64,000 nt of DNA from Acidobacteriota bacterium (lineage in GTDB: Bacteria; Acidobacteriota; Vicinamibacteria; Vicinamibacterales; Vicinamibacteraceae). Below the pieces are notes generated by a model. The model worked only from the letters and a program-made list of their open reading frames with translations. It was not told the origin of the DNA and did not search any database. How positions within the stretch are numbered: the stretch's first letter is position 1; every line of letters starts with the position of its first letter. Of this stretch, positions 25,355 to 33,714 are shown piece by piece. A program made the position numbers and the translations under genes. The stretch covers positions 1 through 64,000 of the forward strand of contig JADLFL010000036.1 of NCBI GenBank assembly GCA_020845575.1, written 5' to 3'.

Positions 25355-26386
25355 GTGAACGACCGATTCCTCCGAGCCTGCCGCCGACAAGCCGTCGACG
25401 CCACCCCCGTCTGGTTCATGCGCCAGGCCGGCCGCTACATGCCCGAATACCGGGCCATCCGCCAGCGTTACGGCATGTTGGATCTGTGCCGAACGCCAGA
25501 GTTGGCTGTGACGGTGACGCTCCAGCCCGTCCAGGCGATGGAGGTGGATGCCGCCATCCTCTTCTCGGACCTGCTGCTGCCGCTCGCGCCGATGGGGTTG
25601 ACCTTCGACTTCGTGAAGGGCGAGGGCCCCGCCTTCGACAATCCGATCCGCTCGGTGGCAGACGTCGAGCGGGTCATCCCTATCGATCCCGTCGAGAGCC
25701 TCGGCTACGTCCTGGACAGCATCCGCCACCTGAAGCCGATGCTGAACGTCCCCCTGATCGGGTTCGTGGGAGCGCCGTTCACCCTGGCGTCATATGCGAT
25801 CGAGGGCGGACCGTCGAAGGACTTCGCGCGCACCAAGGCCATGATGTACGGCGAACCCGAGGCGTGGCATACCCTCTGCGCGCGACTGGCCGACATGGCT
25901 GGCACGTATCTGCGTGCGCAGGTCGCCGCCGGCGTGGACGCGGTCCAGGTGTTCGACTCGTGGGTCGGCCATCTGAGCCCGGCCGACTACCGCGAGTTCG
26001 CGCTTCCCCACACGCGCCGCGTGTTCGAGGCCATCGCCGACCTCGACACGCCATCGATCCACTTCGGCGTCGGCACCGCCACGCTGCTCGAAGGCATGGC
26101 AACGGCCGGCAGTACCGTGATGGGCGCTGACTGGCGCATCCCCCTCGACACGGCGTGGTCGCTCATCGGGTCCGAGCGCGGTATCCAGGGCAATCTCGAT
26201 CCCACGCTGCTCCTCGGCCCGTGGGATCGGCTGCAGCGCGCGGTCGAGGACGTCCTCGCGCGAGCCGGCGGCAGGCCAGGCCACATCTTCAACCTCGGGC
26301 ATGGCGTCCTTCCCATGACCTCCCCGGACGTCGTTCGGCGCGTGATCGATCTGGTCCATACCCTCAGCGCGACGTCGACGCGATGA
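25355..26386 (+). CDS. hemE: uroporphyrinogen decarboxylase
   Basis: Decarboxylates the four acetate groups of uroporphyrinogen III to give coproporphyrinogen III. The 343-residue protein has the family signatures PVWFMRQAGRYMPEYR near residues 19-34, the aspartate region ILFSDLLLP, GFVGAPFTLASYAIEGG, and the C-terminal FNLGHGVLP. The start is GTG 25355 (family sequence begins immediately). hemG overlaps its stop by 4 bp. The upstream 188 bp are shared with the divergent PD-(D/E)xK/H1-like operon. Confidence 0.97.
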   Translation: MNDRFLRACRRQAVDATPVWFMRQAGRYMPEYRAIRQRYGMLDLCRTPELAVTVTLQPVQAMEVDAAILFSDLLLPLAPMGLTFDFVKGEGPAFDNPIRSVADVERVIPIDPVESLGYVLDSIRHLKPMLNVPLIGFVGAPFTLASYAIEGGPSKDFARTKAMMYGEPEAWHTLCARLADMAGTYLRAQVAAGVDAVQVFDSWVGHLSPADYREFALPHTRRVFEAIADLDTPSIHFGVGTATLLEGMATAGSTVMGADWRIPLDTAWSLIGSERGIQGNLDPTLLLGPWDRLQRAVEDVLARAGGRPGHIFNLGHGVLPMTSPDVVRRVIDLVHTLSATSTR

Positions 26387-27774
26387 CCGCTCGGCCTCCC
26401 CGCGTGCTCGTCCTCGGCGGCGGCATCGCGGGGTTGTCGGCGGCGTGGGAGTGTCATCGCCAGGGCATTGCCGTCGCGGTGCTCGAAGCCACCGACCGTC
26501 CCGGTGGCGTGATCAGGACGGACGTCGCCGGCGACATCGTGCTCGATGCAGGTCCGGACGCGTTCCTGGTCACCAAGCCGGGAGCCATCGGTCTCTGTCG
26601 GGAACTCGGGGTCGACGACCAGTTGATCGCCATGACTCCGCCGCGCGGCGCGTACGTGCTCCGAGACGATGTGTTGCACGCGCTGCCGGAGGGTGGCGCG
26701 TTCGGGATCGCAACGCGACCGGGCCCGTTCCTTCGCTCGACCCTGCTGTCGCCGGGCGGCAAGCTCCGCGTCGCGCTGGAGCCACTCATTCCCCGTCGTC
26801 GCAGCGGCCACGATGAAGGCGCGGGCACGTTCTTCCGTCGTCGCTTCGGACGCGAGGCCGCCGACCGCATTGCGCAACCCTTGCTGGGCGGCATCCACGT
26901 GGGTGATCTCGACGCGCTGTCTGCCAACGCCGTGTTTCCCCAGTTGGTGGCCGTCGAGCGAGCCGGCGGCAGCGTGCTGCTGGCCTTACGGCGACAAGGA
27001 TCACGCGTGGTCGAAGGCGGCGCGTTCCGGAGTTTTCGGCGAGGGATGGCGACGCTGATCGACGCACTCACCGCCGCCCTGCCACCCGCAACGATTCGCC
27101 TGCACCGCGGGGTGACGCACATCGCGCGAATCGACGATGCGTGGCAGGTGACGTGCAGCGATGGCAGCCGCGCGACGGCGGATGTGCTCGTGCTGGCCGC
27201 ACCGGCGTTCGTGACGGCCGACTGGCTCAGGTCGATCAACGAGGACGCGTCGGCTCTTGCCGCAGGCATCCGATACGTGTCGAGCGCGGGCGTGCTCGCC
27301 GTGTACGACAGCGCGCGCGTGGCGCGCCCCCTGCAAGGAAGCGGCTACGTCTCCACGCCGCAACCCGGCCGTGGGTCGCTCCTCGCGACGAGTTGGTTGA
27401 GCCACAAGTGGCAGGGACGCGCGCCCGACGGGTTCACGGTGCTCCGCGGCTTCTTCGGCGGCGCACTCGACGAGGGCGTACTCGCACGGAGCGACGAGGC
27501 TTTGACGGCGTTGGCCGAGGCGAGTTGGGCACGACGCTTTGGCGTCGCGGGTGGCCCCGTCCTGTCGCGTGTCGTCAGATGGACGCGCGGCAGCCCGCAG
27601 CACGAGGTTGGCCATGCCTCGCGCGTCGCCCGCATCGATGCGGCGCTCGCAGCACAGCCCTGCGTGGGTGTCTGCGGCAGCGGCTTCCGGGCGGTCGGCA
27701 TCCCCGACGTCATCACCGACGCACGAACCACGACGCGCACATTGCTCGACCGCTGGCGCCAACGAACGGGCTGA
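26383..27774 (+). CDS. hemG: protoporphyrinogen/coproporphyrinogen oxidase (FAD, HemY/HemG type)
   Basis: FAD- and oxygen-dependent oxidase of the late haem pathway; in this protein family the substrate is protoporphyrinogen IX or, in the Gram-positive-style route, coproporphyrinogen III. The 463-residue protein has the N-terminal FAD-binding motif VLVLGGGIAGLSAAWE followed by ATDRPGGVIRT, and the C-terminal FAD segment CVGVCGSGFRAVGIPDVI. ATG 26383 overlaps the hemE stop. The hairpin at 27763-27786 covers its stop codon. Which substrate is used cannot be decided from this window, since hemH and hemQ are not present. Confidence 0.9.
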   Translation: MTARPPRVLVLGGGIAGLSAAWECHRQGIAVAVLEATDRPGGVIRTDVAGDIVLDAGPDAFLVTKPGAIGLCRELGVDDQLIAMTPPRGAYVLRDDVLHALPEGGAFGIATRPGPFLRSTLLSPGGKLRVALEPLIPRRRSGHDEGAGTFFRRRFGREAADRIAQPLLGGIHVGDLDALSANAVFPQLVAVERAGGSVLLALRRQGSRVVEGGAFRSFRRGMATLIDALTAALPPATIRLHRGVTHIARIDDAWQVTCSDGSRATADVLVLAAPAFVTADWLRSINEDASALAAGIRYVSSAGVLAVYDSARVARPLQGSGYVSTPQPGRGSLLATSWLSHKWQGRAPDGFTVLRGFFGGALDEGVLARSDEALTALAEASWARRFGVAGGPVLSRVVRWTRGSPQHEVGHASRVARIDAALAAQPCVGVCGSGFRAVGIPDVITDARTTTRTLLDRWRQRTG

Positions 27775-27840
27775 AGAGCCCGTTCGCTTCATCTCGTATG
27801 GAGAACCGTTCGGATGGAGGCCAGGGGCTTTAGCCGCGGG
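27763..27840. repeat. REP-like composite palindrome, copy 1
   Basis: CGAACGGGCT (27763-27772), loop GAAG, AGCCCGTTCG (27777-27786) form a perfect 10-bp stem spanning the hemG stop. It is followed by ATGGAGGCCAGGGGC and a second, imperfect stem. The reverse complement of this element aligns with copy 3 (29282-29357) over about 60 bp, including GCCCCTGGCCTCCATC and GATGAAGCGAA. It probably also acts as the hemEG terminator. Confidence 0.6.
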
Positions 27841-27854
27841 CAATCCTCGACAGG

Positions 27855-27860
27855 TACAAT
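27855..27860 (+). promoter_or_regulatory. TANNNT box upstream of the methyltransferase lipoprotein gene
   Basis: TACAAT ends 9 bp before the ATG at 27870 and no Shine-Dalgarno lies between, so the transcript would have a leader of only a few bases. No good -35 is visible. Confidence 0.35.
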
Positions 27861-27869
27861 GCGCGGCGC

Positions 27870-28592
27870 ATGCTCGATCTGCGATCCGTCCTGTTCCCTG
27901 CCGTACTCGTCTGCGGTGCCACGCTCTTCATCGGATGCGGTTCGCCGTCGCGTCCTGCCGATACGACGTCACCGGCAAGCGCGCAGACCGACGCCACGAC
28001 CACCCTGCGTACGCCGGAGGAGAGCGCCGCGCTTCCGGCGCTGACACCGGAGATCGAGGCGGTCCTCGACGCGATCCGCCAGGCCGACAAGGGGCAGCTC
28101 GCGATCTCGCCCGAAGACGGACGCTTCCTGCGGCTCCTGGTCGTACTCAACCGCACGCAGAAGGCGATCGAGATCGGCGGCGCGAGCGGCTACAGCGCGA
28201 TCTGGCTGGGGCTCGGCCTTCGCGAAACCGGCGGACACCTGACGACGATCGAGTACGACGCGGCGCGTGCAGCGGAACTGAAGGCCAACATCACCAAGGC
28301 GGGCCTGGACGATGTGGTGACGGTCGTCGCGGGCGATGCCTTCAAGGCGGTGCCGGCTGAACCCGGAACCTTCGATCTCGTCTTCATCGACGCATGGAAG
28401 CCCGACTATCAGAAGTATTTCGAGATGACGTTCCCGCGCGTACGGCGCGGCGGGCTCATCCTGGCGCACAACGTCATCAACAAGGGCGCCGACATGCAGG
28501 ATTTTCTCGACACGATCACCTCGCGCGCCGACCTGCTCACGGCCATCGTCGCTCCCGGCAGCGAGGGCGTCTCCCTCAGCGTCAAGCGCTGA
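27870..28592 (+). CDS. predicted lipoprotein with SAM-dependent O-methyltransferase fold
   Basis: The 240-residue protein combines a lipoprotein signal (hydrophobic core FPAVLVCGATLF, lipobox FIGC, Cys23) with a class I methyltransferase domain of the catechol/caffeoyl-CoA O-methyltransferase type: AIEIGGASGYSAI (SAM-binding loop), TTIEYDAARA (acidic end of strand 2), VVAGDAFKAV, and DLVFIDAWKPDYQKYF, which carries the Asp that binds metal in this family. RRGGLILAHNV completes the fold. A methyltransferase outside the cytoplasm would need extracellular SAM, so either the domain has a new role or the N-terminus is a membrane anchor. The gene is monocistronic and flanked by REP-like elements. 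Confidence 0.8.
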   Translation: MLDLRSVLFPAVLVCGATLFIGCGSPSRPADTTSPASAQTDATTTLRTPEESAALPALTPEIEAVLDAIRQADKGQLAISPEDGRFLRLLVVLNRTQKAIEIGGASGYSAIWLGLGLRETGGHLTTIEYDAARAAELKANITKAGLDDVVTVVAGDAFKAVPAEPGTFDLVFIDAWKPDYQKYFEMTFPRVRRGGLILAHNVINKGADMQDFLDTITSRADLLTAIVAPGSEGVSLSVKR

Positions 28593-28608
28593 CTGCGCAA
28601 TCGCTGGA

Positions 28609-28671
28609 ACGAACGGGCTTCGGCCCGCTCGTCAGCCAGGGGCCGAAGCGCCAGGCCTCCGTCTACCGGCC
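28609..28671. repeat. REP-like composite palindrome, copy 2
   Basis: GAACGGGC (28611-28618), loop TTCG, GCCCGCTC (28623-28630) form an almost perfect stem, then CCAGGGGCC and AGGCCTCCGTCT repeat the second half of copy 1 in degenerate form. It lies between the methyltransferase lipoprotein and DUF2911 genes. The TTCG tetraloop makes it a stable RNA hairpin and a candidate terminator. Confidence 0.5.
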
Positions 28672-28735
28672 AGGCGCCGCTGTATAGTGTCTGTTTGACT
28701 GCCGGCTCCGACCCGGCTCAACTGGAGGAACCAGC

Positions 28736-29275
28736 ATGCGTCGAGTGCTCCTGACCATGACCGCCATCGCCGCGGTCGTCACCGCCACTGTTGCCGTACC
28801 GAGCGTCGTGTCCGCGCAGAAAGTCGTCTCGTCGACGGTGGGCAAGGGCGGTAGCCCGCACGAGACCGTCGAGTACACCGTGGGAAGCGCCAAGGTGACG
28901 ATCACTTACGGCCGTCCGTTCCTGAAGGGCCGCAGCCTCGAGACGCTCGCTCCGACCGGTAAGGTCTATCGCACGGGTGCCGATTCGGCCACGACGCTCG
29001 TGACCGACAAGGACCTGCAGATCGGGACGCTCGCCGTGCCGGCTGGCACGTACACCCTGTACACGCTGCCCGGTGCCACGTGGCAGCTCATCGTGAACAA
29101 GCAGACGGGTCAGTGGGGCACGCAGTACGACCAGTCGCAGGACCTCGGCCGCGTCCCGATGGCGGCCGGCACCCTCGCTGCACCAGCCGAGCAGCTCACG
29201 CTCACCATCGCGGGCGGGAACCTCGAACTGCACTGGGCGACGATGAAGCAGTCGGTCACCATCACCGCAAAGTAG
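28736..29275 (+). CDS. exported DUF2911 family protein
   Basis: A 179-residue protein with a Sec signal peptide (TMTAIAAVVTATVAVPSVVSA) and one DUF2911 domain filling the rest (VTITYGRPFLKGRS, YRTGADSATTLVTDKDLQIG, VPAGTYTLYTLPG, WQLIVNKQTGQWGTQYD). The domain occurs in secreted proteins of Bacteroidota and Acidobacteriota, and no activity is established. The ATG at 28736 follows CTGGAGGAACC, a strong Shine-Dalgarno. A TATAGT at 28682-28687 could be its -10 box. The 3' flank is the third REP-like element. Confidence 0.88.
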   Translation: MRRVLLTMTAIAAVVTATVAVPSVVSAQKVVSSTVGKGGSPHETVEYTVGSAKVTITYGRPFLKGRSLETLAPTGKVYRTGADSATTLVTDKDLQIGTLAVPAGTYTLYTLPGATWQLIVNKQTGQWGTQYDQSQDLGRVPMAAGTLAAPAEQLTLTIAGGNLELHWATMKQSVTITAK

Positions 29276-29281
29276 TGTCCG

Positions 29282-29357
29282 GGCCAGGGGCTGACGCCCC
29301 TGGCCTCCATCTGAAACGCTCGTCTTCGGATGAAGCGAATGGGCCTCAGCCCGTTGG
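29282..29357. repeat. REP-like composite palindrome, copy 3 (inverted relative to copy 1)
   Basis: GGCCAGGGGC (29282-29291), TGAC, GCCCCTGGCC (29296-29305) is a perfect 10-bp stem; CCTCCATCTGAAACG and GGATGAAGCGAATGGGC/GCCCGTTGG follow. The order of the two stems is reversed relative to copy 1, so the copies form a long inverted pair around 27.8-29.3 kb. The end of the convergent FlhB-like gene lies in this element. Confidence 0.6.
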
Positions 29358-29633
29358 TCGGCGATCGTTCTGCGACGTCCGGACCAGGAACGCAATCACT
29401 TCCGCGACGGCGCGATACAGTTCGACGGGAATCGCCGTCGCGGGCGGGAGCCGGGCCAGCAACGCGACGAGATCGCGGTTCTCGTGGATCGGGATCCCGT
29501 GTTCACGTGCCGCGGCGATGATGCGCTCCGCGAGCGCCCCTTCCCCACTCGCCACGACCTCCGGCACGGCGACCTCGCCCGGCACGTAGCGCAGGGCGGC
29601 CGCCTGCCGACGCGTACGTGCGGGTTCGGTCAT
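29346..29633 (-). CDS. FlhB C-terminal-domain-like protein
   Basis: A 95-residue protein resembling the cytoplasmic export-switch domain of FlhB/YscU without the membrane part: VPEVVASGEGALAERIIAAA, REHGIPIHENRDLVALL, and AIPVELYRAVAEVIAFLVR. The NPTH autocleavage site is absent, as in stand-alone forms such as Bacillus YlqH. In full FlhB this domain sets substrate specificity of flagellar export. Its ATG (29633) overlaps the stop of the FliK-like gene by 4 bp, so both are made together. No other flagellar gene is in this window, and the pair may have a role unrelated to flagella. Confidence 0.8.
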   Translation of the reverse strand: MTEPARTRRQAAALRYVPGEVAVPEVVASGEGALAERIIAAAREHGIPIHENRDLVALLARLPPATAIPVELYRAVAEVIAFLVRTSQNDRRPTG

Positions 29634-30769
29634 GCGTGCACGTCCACGATGGTCCCCGGCGGCACGTCAGGCAGTTCGTCCGGTGCGCTCACGGCCACCG
29701 GATCCACCACCACGCGCGTGAGCACACGCGCGAAACCGACGCGTTCGAGTGACATCGTCAGGTCGTCGAGGTGCGCTTCGATCCGATCGGCGGCCGACGG
29801 CTCTTCGACGAGGAACTCGGTGCGCATCCCGTCGGCGCCGAGACGGAGCCTGACGTGCACGCGTCCGAGCTCCGGCAACGTCATGTCGAAGCGCGCATGT
29901 CTCCACGGCGTCGAACCCTCGTCGTCATGGTCCGGCTCCGGATCGCGCGACACGCGCAAACGCAGATCCGTCTCGTGCGGGTCGACCTGCATGGGAATCC
30001 GCACGTCCACGATGCCCTCGCGAACAAGGTGCGCGGCAACCCGGGCCTGTTCGGCGAGCAGCGCGCCCTGAAGGTGTGACACCGCATCACGAACGTCACC
30101 GGGACCGGCCGGCAGACGCGCCAGGAGGGCCGCAAGCCTGAACCGCAGGTCCGCCGCAACCGCTGTTCCATCAGTCGCCTGACGCAGCACATCTGCCACG
30201 TGACGCTCCAGCATCACACCGCCCTGCGCAAGCCGTGCCGCCAGCGCACGCGCAAGTCCTTCGGCCGTCGCCGCGGCTGGTGAACCGGACACGTGGCTCG
30301 CGCCGCGCAGCGGCAACAGCAGGGCGAGCAGCGCGTCGGCATCGGCAGCGCCGAGGACCCGACGAGCCACCAGGTGCGGCACCTGGGTCGCCACCGCCGC
30401 CATGGCCTTCGCAACGTCGGGGGCCTCACGCGCAGCCAGCACTGCCGCGGCGAGCGCATAGCGATCCGGCGACACCGCGTCATGCGTCTCCGCGTCCGGC
30501 GTGGCGTCGACGTCGGCCGTGACGAGCCTGACGACGGGCTGCGCACCGCCCGCGACGACTTCGAGCCTGACGCGGGTCCCGGGCGGATGCGGAAGCGCGC
30601 CGCCGGCCATCACCTCGCGCCCCTGCATGGAGAGCAGCGTGCCGCCGTTCAGTCCGGTCGCCACCACCGTGGCGAGCAGGCGCTGCCCGACGGTGAACGT
30701 GACATCGGCGCTCGACACCGCAGTCCTTGCCTCTGTCGGCAGGAGCGAAGGCAGCAGCGTGATGTGCAT
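29630..30769 (-). CDS. FliK-like hook-length-control domain protein
   Basis: A 379-residue protein. The C-terminal ~110 residues resemble FliK C-terminal domains (FDMTLPELGRVHVRLRLGAD, TEFLVEEPSAADRIEAHLDDL, GFARVLTRVVVD). The N-terminal part begins with an OB-like segment (VGQRLLATVVATGLNGGTLL, MQGREVMAGG, GTRVRLEVVAGGAQ) and a long Ala/Leu-rich helical middle. FliK senses hook length and signals FlhB, and here it pairs with an FlhB-C-like gene, as in Bacillus ylqG-ylqH. ATG 30769 is chosen since homologous sequence starts there. It is divergent from ppk. Confidence 0.7.
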   Translation of the reverse strand: MHITLLPSLLPTEARTAVSSADVTFTVGQRLLATVVATGLNGGTLLSMQGREVMAGGALPHPPGTRVRLEVVAGGAQPVVRLVTADVDATPDAETHDAVSPDRYALAAAVLAAREAPDVAKAMAAVATQVPHLVARRVLGAADADALLALLLPLRGASHVSGSPAAATAEGLARALAARLAQGGVMLERHVADVLRQATDGTAVAADLRFRLAALLARLPAGPGDVRDAVSHLQGALLAEQARVAAHLVREGIVDVRIPMQVDPHETDLRLRVSRDPEPDHDDEGSTPWRHARFDMTLPELGRVHVRLRLGADGMRTEFLVEEPSAADRIEAHLDDLTMSLERVGFARVLTRVVVDPVAVSAPDELPDVPPGTIVDVHA

Positions 30770-30840
30770 GACGCGCGTCGGCAGGAGTGGAACACCCGCT
30801 TTGTTATCATCGACGAGGCCTCCCGGCAACAACCAGACGC

Positions 30841-33009
30841 ATGAACGCCACAACCGCCATCAAGGACCGTGCGCCGCGAGGGCGAGGCGGAAAGAGACGT
30901 GTCCGCCTCCCTGCGGCGCGCACGGACTGGTCGCAGCTCGACCCGGCGCACCTCGAGCATCCCGCGCTCTACATCAACAGGGAACTGAGCTGGCTGGGGT
31001 TCAACCAGCGCGTCCTGAACCAGGCGCTCGACGCCACTCACCCACTGCTCGAGCGCGTCAAGTTCCTCGCCATCGTCGCCACCAACCTCGACGAGTTCTT
31101 CATGGTGCGCGTGGCGACGCTGCTGAAGAAGTACCGCGCCGGCATCGAGGACGTGAGCGTCGACGGCCTCAACACCGAGCAACAGTTGGCGGCAACGCGC
31201 GCACGATCGCTGGAGATGATGGCCGCGCTGACCGCGTGCTGGCGCGATCGGATTCGCCCCGCGCTGGCAACCGAAGGCGTGCATCTTCTGGAGCCCGCCG
31301 AATACACGCCGGCTCTCACCGCGCATCTGGCGCGCTACTTCCGCGACGAGATCCTCCCCGTCCTCACGCCACTGGCCTTCGATCCGGGACACCCGTTTCC
31401 GTACATCTCGAACCTGAGTCGTAACTTCGCCGTGGTGGTGCGGCACGGCGGACGCACGAAGTTCGCGCGCGTGAAGATCCCTGCCACGCTCGATCGCTTC
31501 GTGCCCGTACCTCCGTCGCTCTCGCCGCGCGGAGGGCACGCGTTGGTCTTCCTCGAAGACGTCGTCAGGGCCAACCTCCAGCAACTGTTCCCGGGTACCG
31601 AGTTGCAGTCGGCCCACCTGTTCCGCATCATCCGCGATACGGACATGGTCATTCAGGAAGACGAGGCGGACGACCTGCTCGAGACCGTGGACAGGAGCCT
31701 CAAGCAGCTCCGCTACGGCGCTCTTTGCCTGCTCGAAGTGGAAGACGCGATGCCGCGGCGGGTCCTCAACATCCTCAAGGAGAACTTCGAGGTCGACGAG
31801 GACATCGTGGTGCGCACCGGCGAGCGCATGGACTGGGACGACTGGCACCAGTTGACGCGCCTGCACCTGCCGCACCTGAAGGACGCGCCGTTCTCGCCGC
31901 GCAGCATCTGGTCCGGATACACGGAGATCTTCGACGACCTCCGCGAGGAGGACACCCTCGTCCATCACCCGTTCGATTCGTTCTCCTCGGTCGAAGCCTT
32001 CCTCCGTGCGGCCATCGAGGATCCGCAGGTCATCGCCATCAAGATGACGCTGTACCGGATCGGATCGAACTCTCCGCTCGTGGACATGCTCATCACGGCC
32101 GCCGAACAGGGCAAACAGGTGGCCGTGCTCGTGGAACTGAAGGCACGGTTCGACGAACGCAACAACATCGAATGGGCGACGCGCATGGAGGCGGCGGGCA
32201 TTCATGTGGTGTATGGACTGGTCAGCCTCAAGACGCATGCCAAGTTGTGCCTGATCGTACGCAAGGAGCAGGACGGCATCAGGCGATACGCGCACGTCGG
32301 GACGGGCAACTACAACCGCGCGACGGCTCAGATCTACACCGACATCGGCCTGTTCACGTCCGACGCGGCGATCGTCGACGACATCACCGACGTCTTCAAC
32401 TACCTCACCGGGTATTCGAACCGGAAGTCGTACGACCAGTTGCTCGTGGCACCGGTGTCACTGCGATCGCAGTTGAAGGCCCTGATCGACCGTGAGTGCG
32501 AGCACCACAAGGCCGGACGCCCCGCTCGGCTCATCTTCAAGCTGAACGCCATCGCCGACCCGGGCGCGGTGCGCAAGTTGTATCAGGCCAGTCAGTGCGG
32601 CGTGCCCATCGATCTCATCGTGCGCGGTGTCTGTTGCCTGCGCCCCGGCGTGCCCGGGATCTCCGACACGATTGCCGTGCGCTCCATCGTCGGACGGTTC
32701 CTGGAGCATTCACGCCTCTACTACTTCGAGAACGGCGGCGACCCCGACATCTACATCGGCAGCGCGGACCTGATGGAGCGCAACCTCGATCGCCGCGTGG
32801 AGGTCCTCTGTCCGGTCCATCAGCCCGACCTGCGCGCGCATCTGCGCGACGTCGTGCTGGATGCGCTCCTTGCCGACACGGACCGCGTGCGCATCCTCCA
32901 GACCGACGGGTCGTACCTGCCGGTGACCACGCCGCCAGGCACCGATCGCGTCAATGCCCAGGCGCGACTGCTCGACGTGTACTCGCAGATGTCGTCCTCC
33001 GCTCTCTGA
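30841..33009 (+). CDS. ppk: polyphosphate kinase 1
   Basis: Polymerises the gamma-phosphate of ATP into inorganic polyphosphate and can run in reverse. The 722-residue protein has the N-terminal domain (PALYINRELSWLGFNQRVL), the head domain, and two phospholipase-D-like C-terminal domains with the autophosphorylated histidine in RYAHVGTGNYN and the second conserved histidine in a later catalytic segment. Basic residues in residues 1-25 extend the usual N-terminus. The ATG at 30841 is preferred to an upstream in-frame ATG inside the divergent promoter region. The CBM9-like gene follows after 6 bp. Confidence 0.95.
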   Translation: MNATTAIKDRAPRGRGGKRRVRLPAARTDWSQLDPAHLEHPALYINRELSWLGFNQRVLNQALDATHPLLERVKFLAIVATNLDEFFMVRVATLLKKYRAGIEDVSVDGLNTEQQLAATRARSLEMMAALTACWRDRIRPALATEGVHLLEPAEYTPALTAHLARYFRDEILPVLTPLAFDPGHPFPYISNLSRNFAVVVRHGGRTKFARVKIPATLDRFVPVPPSLSPRGGHALVFLEDVVRANLQQLFPGTELQSAHLFRIIRDTDMVIQEDEADDLLETVDRSLKQLRYGALCLLEVEDAMPRRVLNILKENFEVDEDIVVRTGERMDWDDWHQLTRLHLPHLKDAPFSPRSIWSGYTEIFDDLREEDTLVHHPFDSFSSVEAFLRAAIEDPQVIAIKMTLYRIGSNSPLVDMLITAAEQGKQVAVLVELKARFDERNNIEWATRMEAAGIHVVYGLVSLKTHAKLCLIVRKEQDGIRRYAHVGTGNYNRATAQIYTDIGLFTSDAAIVDDITDVFNYLTGYSNRKSYDQLLVAPVSLRSQLKALIDRECEHHKAGRPARLIFKLNAIADPGAVRKLYQASQCGVPIDLIVRGVCCLRPGVPGISDTIAVRSIVGRFLEHSRLYYFENGGDPDIYIGSADLMERNLDRRVEVLCPVHQPDLRAHLRDVVLDALLADTDRVRILQTDGSYLPVTTPPGTDRVNAQARLLDVYSQMSSSAL

Positions 33010-33015
33010 CACCCG

Positions 33016-33714
33016 ATGGTCGACATGTACCGAGGACCGGAAGCCGAGCGACAGCCGGCGGTGTATCGCGTGGTCCGCGTGGAGCGCGGCGCGGACGACC
33101 TGCTCGCCGGACGCGGCTGGGACGACGCAATGGCCGTGACGTGGGGACCTGACGCGTACGCGACGACGTGGCGCGCGGTGTGGACCAGCGACGCGCTGTG
33201 CGTGCGATGGGACTGCACGGACCAGGCGCCGTGGGTCACGCGCACACAACGCGACGACCGCCTCTGGGAGACCGAGGTGGGGGAGGTCTTCGTGGATCCG
33301 ACCTGCAGCGGCGCCCACTACGCGGAGCTGGAAATCTCTCCGGGCAACGTCGTATGCGATCTGCACGTCGAACGGCTCGTGCCGGACCGCGTGATGCACC
33401 TCGACTGGGACTTTCCCACCCTGCGCTCGTCGGTCCTGCGCGACGGCGACCTGTGGACGGCGATCGCATGGATGCCGTTCGCCGACTTTGCGACCCTCGC
33501 GCCGCCGGTGGCCGCGTGCCTGCCCGTGCGTGGCGGCGATGTGTGGCACGTCAACGCGTTCCGGATCAAGCGGCCCGGCGGTCCTGTCTACCCGGAACGC
33601 AACGTGGTCTATGCCGCATGGTCGGTACCCGACGGGCCCACGTTCCACGCACCCGAGAGCTTCCGTCCCATGGTCTTCGAGGCAGCGCCTCTTCCGCCAC
33701 AGGAACCCACATGA
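33016..33714 (+). CDS. CBM9-like carbohydrate-binding domain protein
   Basis: A 232-residue protein that is mostly one beta-sandwich domain like carbohydrate-binding module family 9 (WTSDALCVRWDCTDQAPWVT, TEVGEVFVDPTCSGAHYAEL, EISPGNVVCDLHV, WDFPTLRSSV, GDLWTAIAWMPF, WHVNAFRIKRPG). No signal peptide is visible, so this version may be cytoplasmic. The conserved sequence starts near residue 15; ATG 33016 lies 6 bp after ppk. Its TGA overlaps the next ATG. Such proteins also occur as stand-alone sugar-binding-like proteins of unknown role. Confidence 0.75.
   Translation: MVDMYRGPEAERQPAVYRVVRVERGADDLLAGRGWDDAMAVTWGPDAYATTWRAVWTSDALCVRWDCTDQAPWVTRTQRDDRLWETEVGEVFVDPTCSGAHYAELEISPGNVVCDLHVERLVPDRVMHLDWDFPTLRSSVLRDGDLWTAIAWMPFADFATLAPPVAACLPVRGGDVWHVNAFRIKRPGGPVYPERNVVYAAWSVPDGPTFHAPESFRPMVFEAAPLPPQEPT

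Noticed and set aside
30649-32295. A 548-codon open frame antisense to ppk
   Set aside because: It lies entirely opposite a clear polyphosphate kinase, has shadow-like composition (His/Arg/Val-rich) and no start with a ribosome site.
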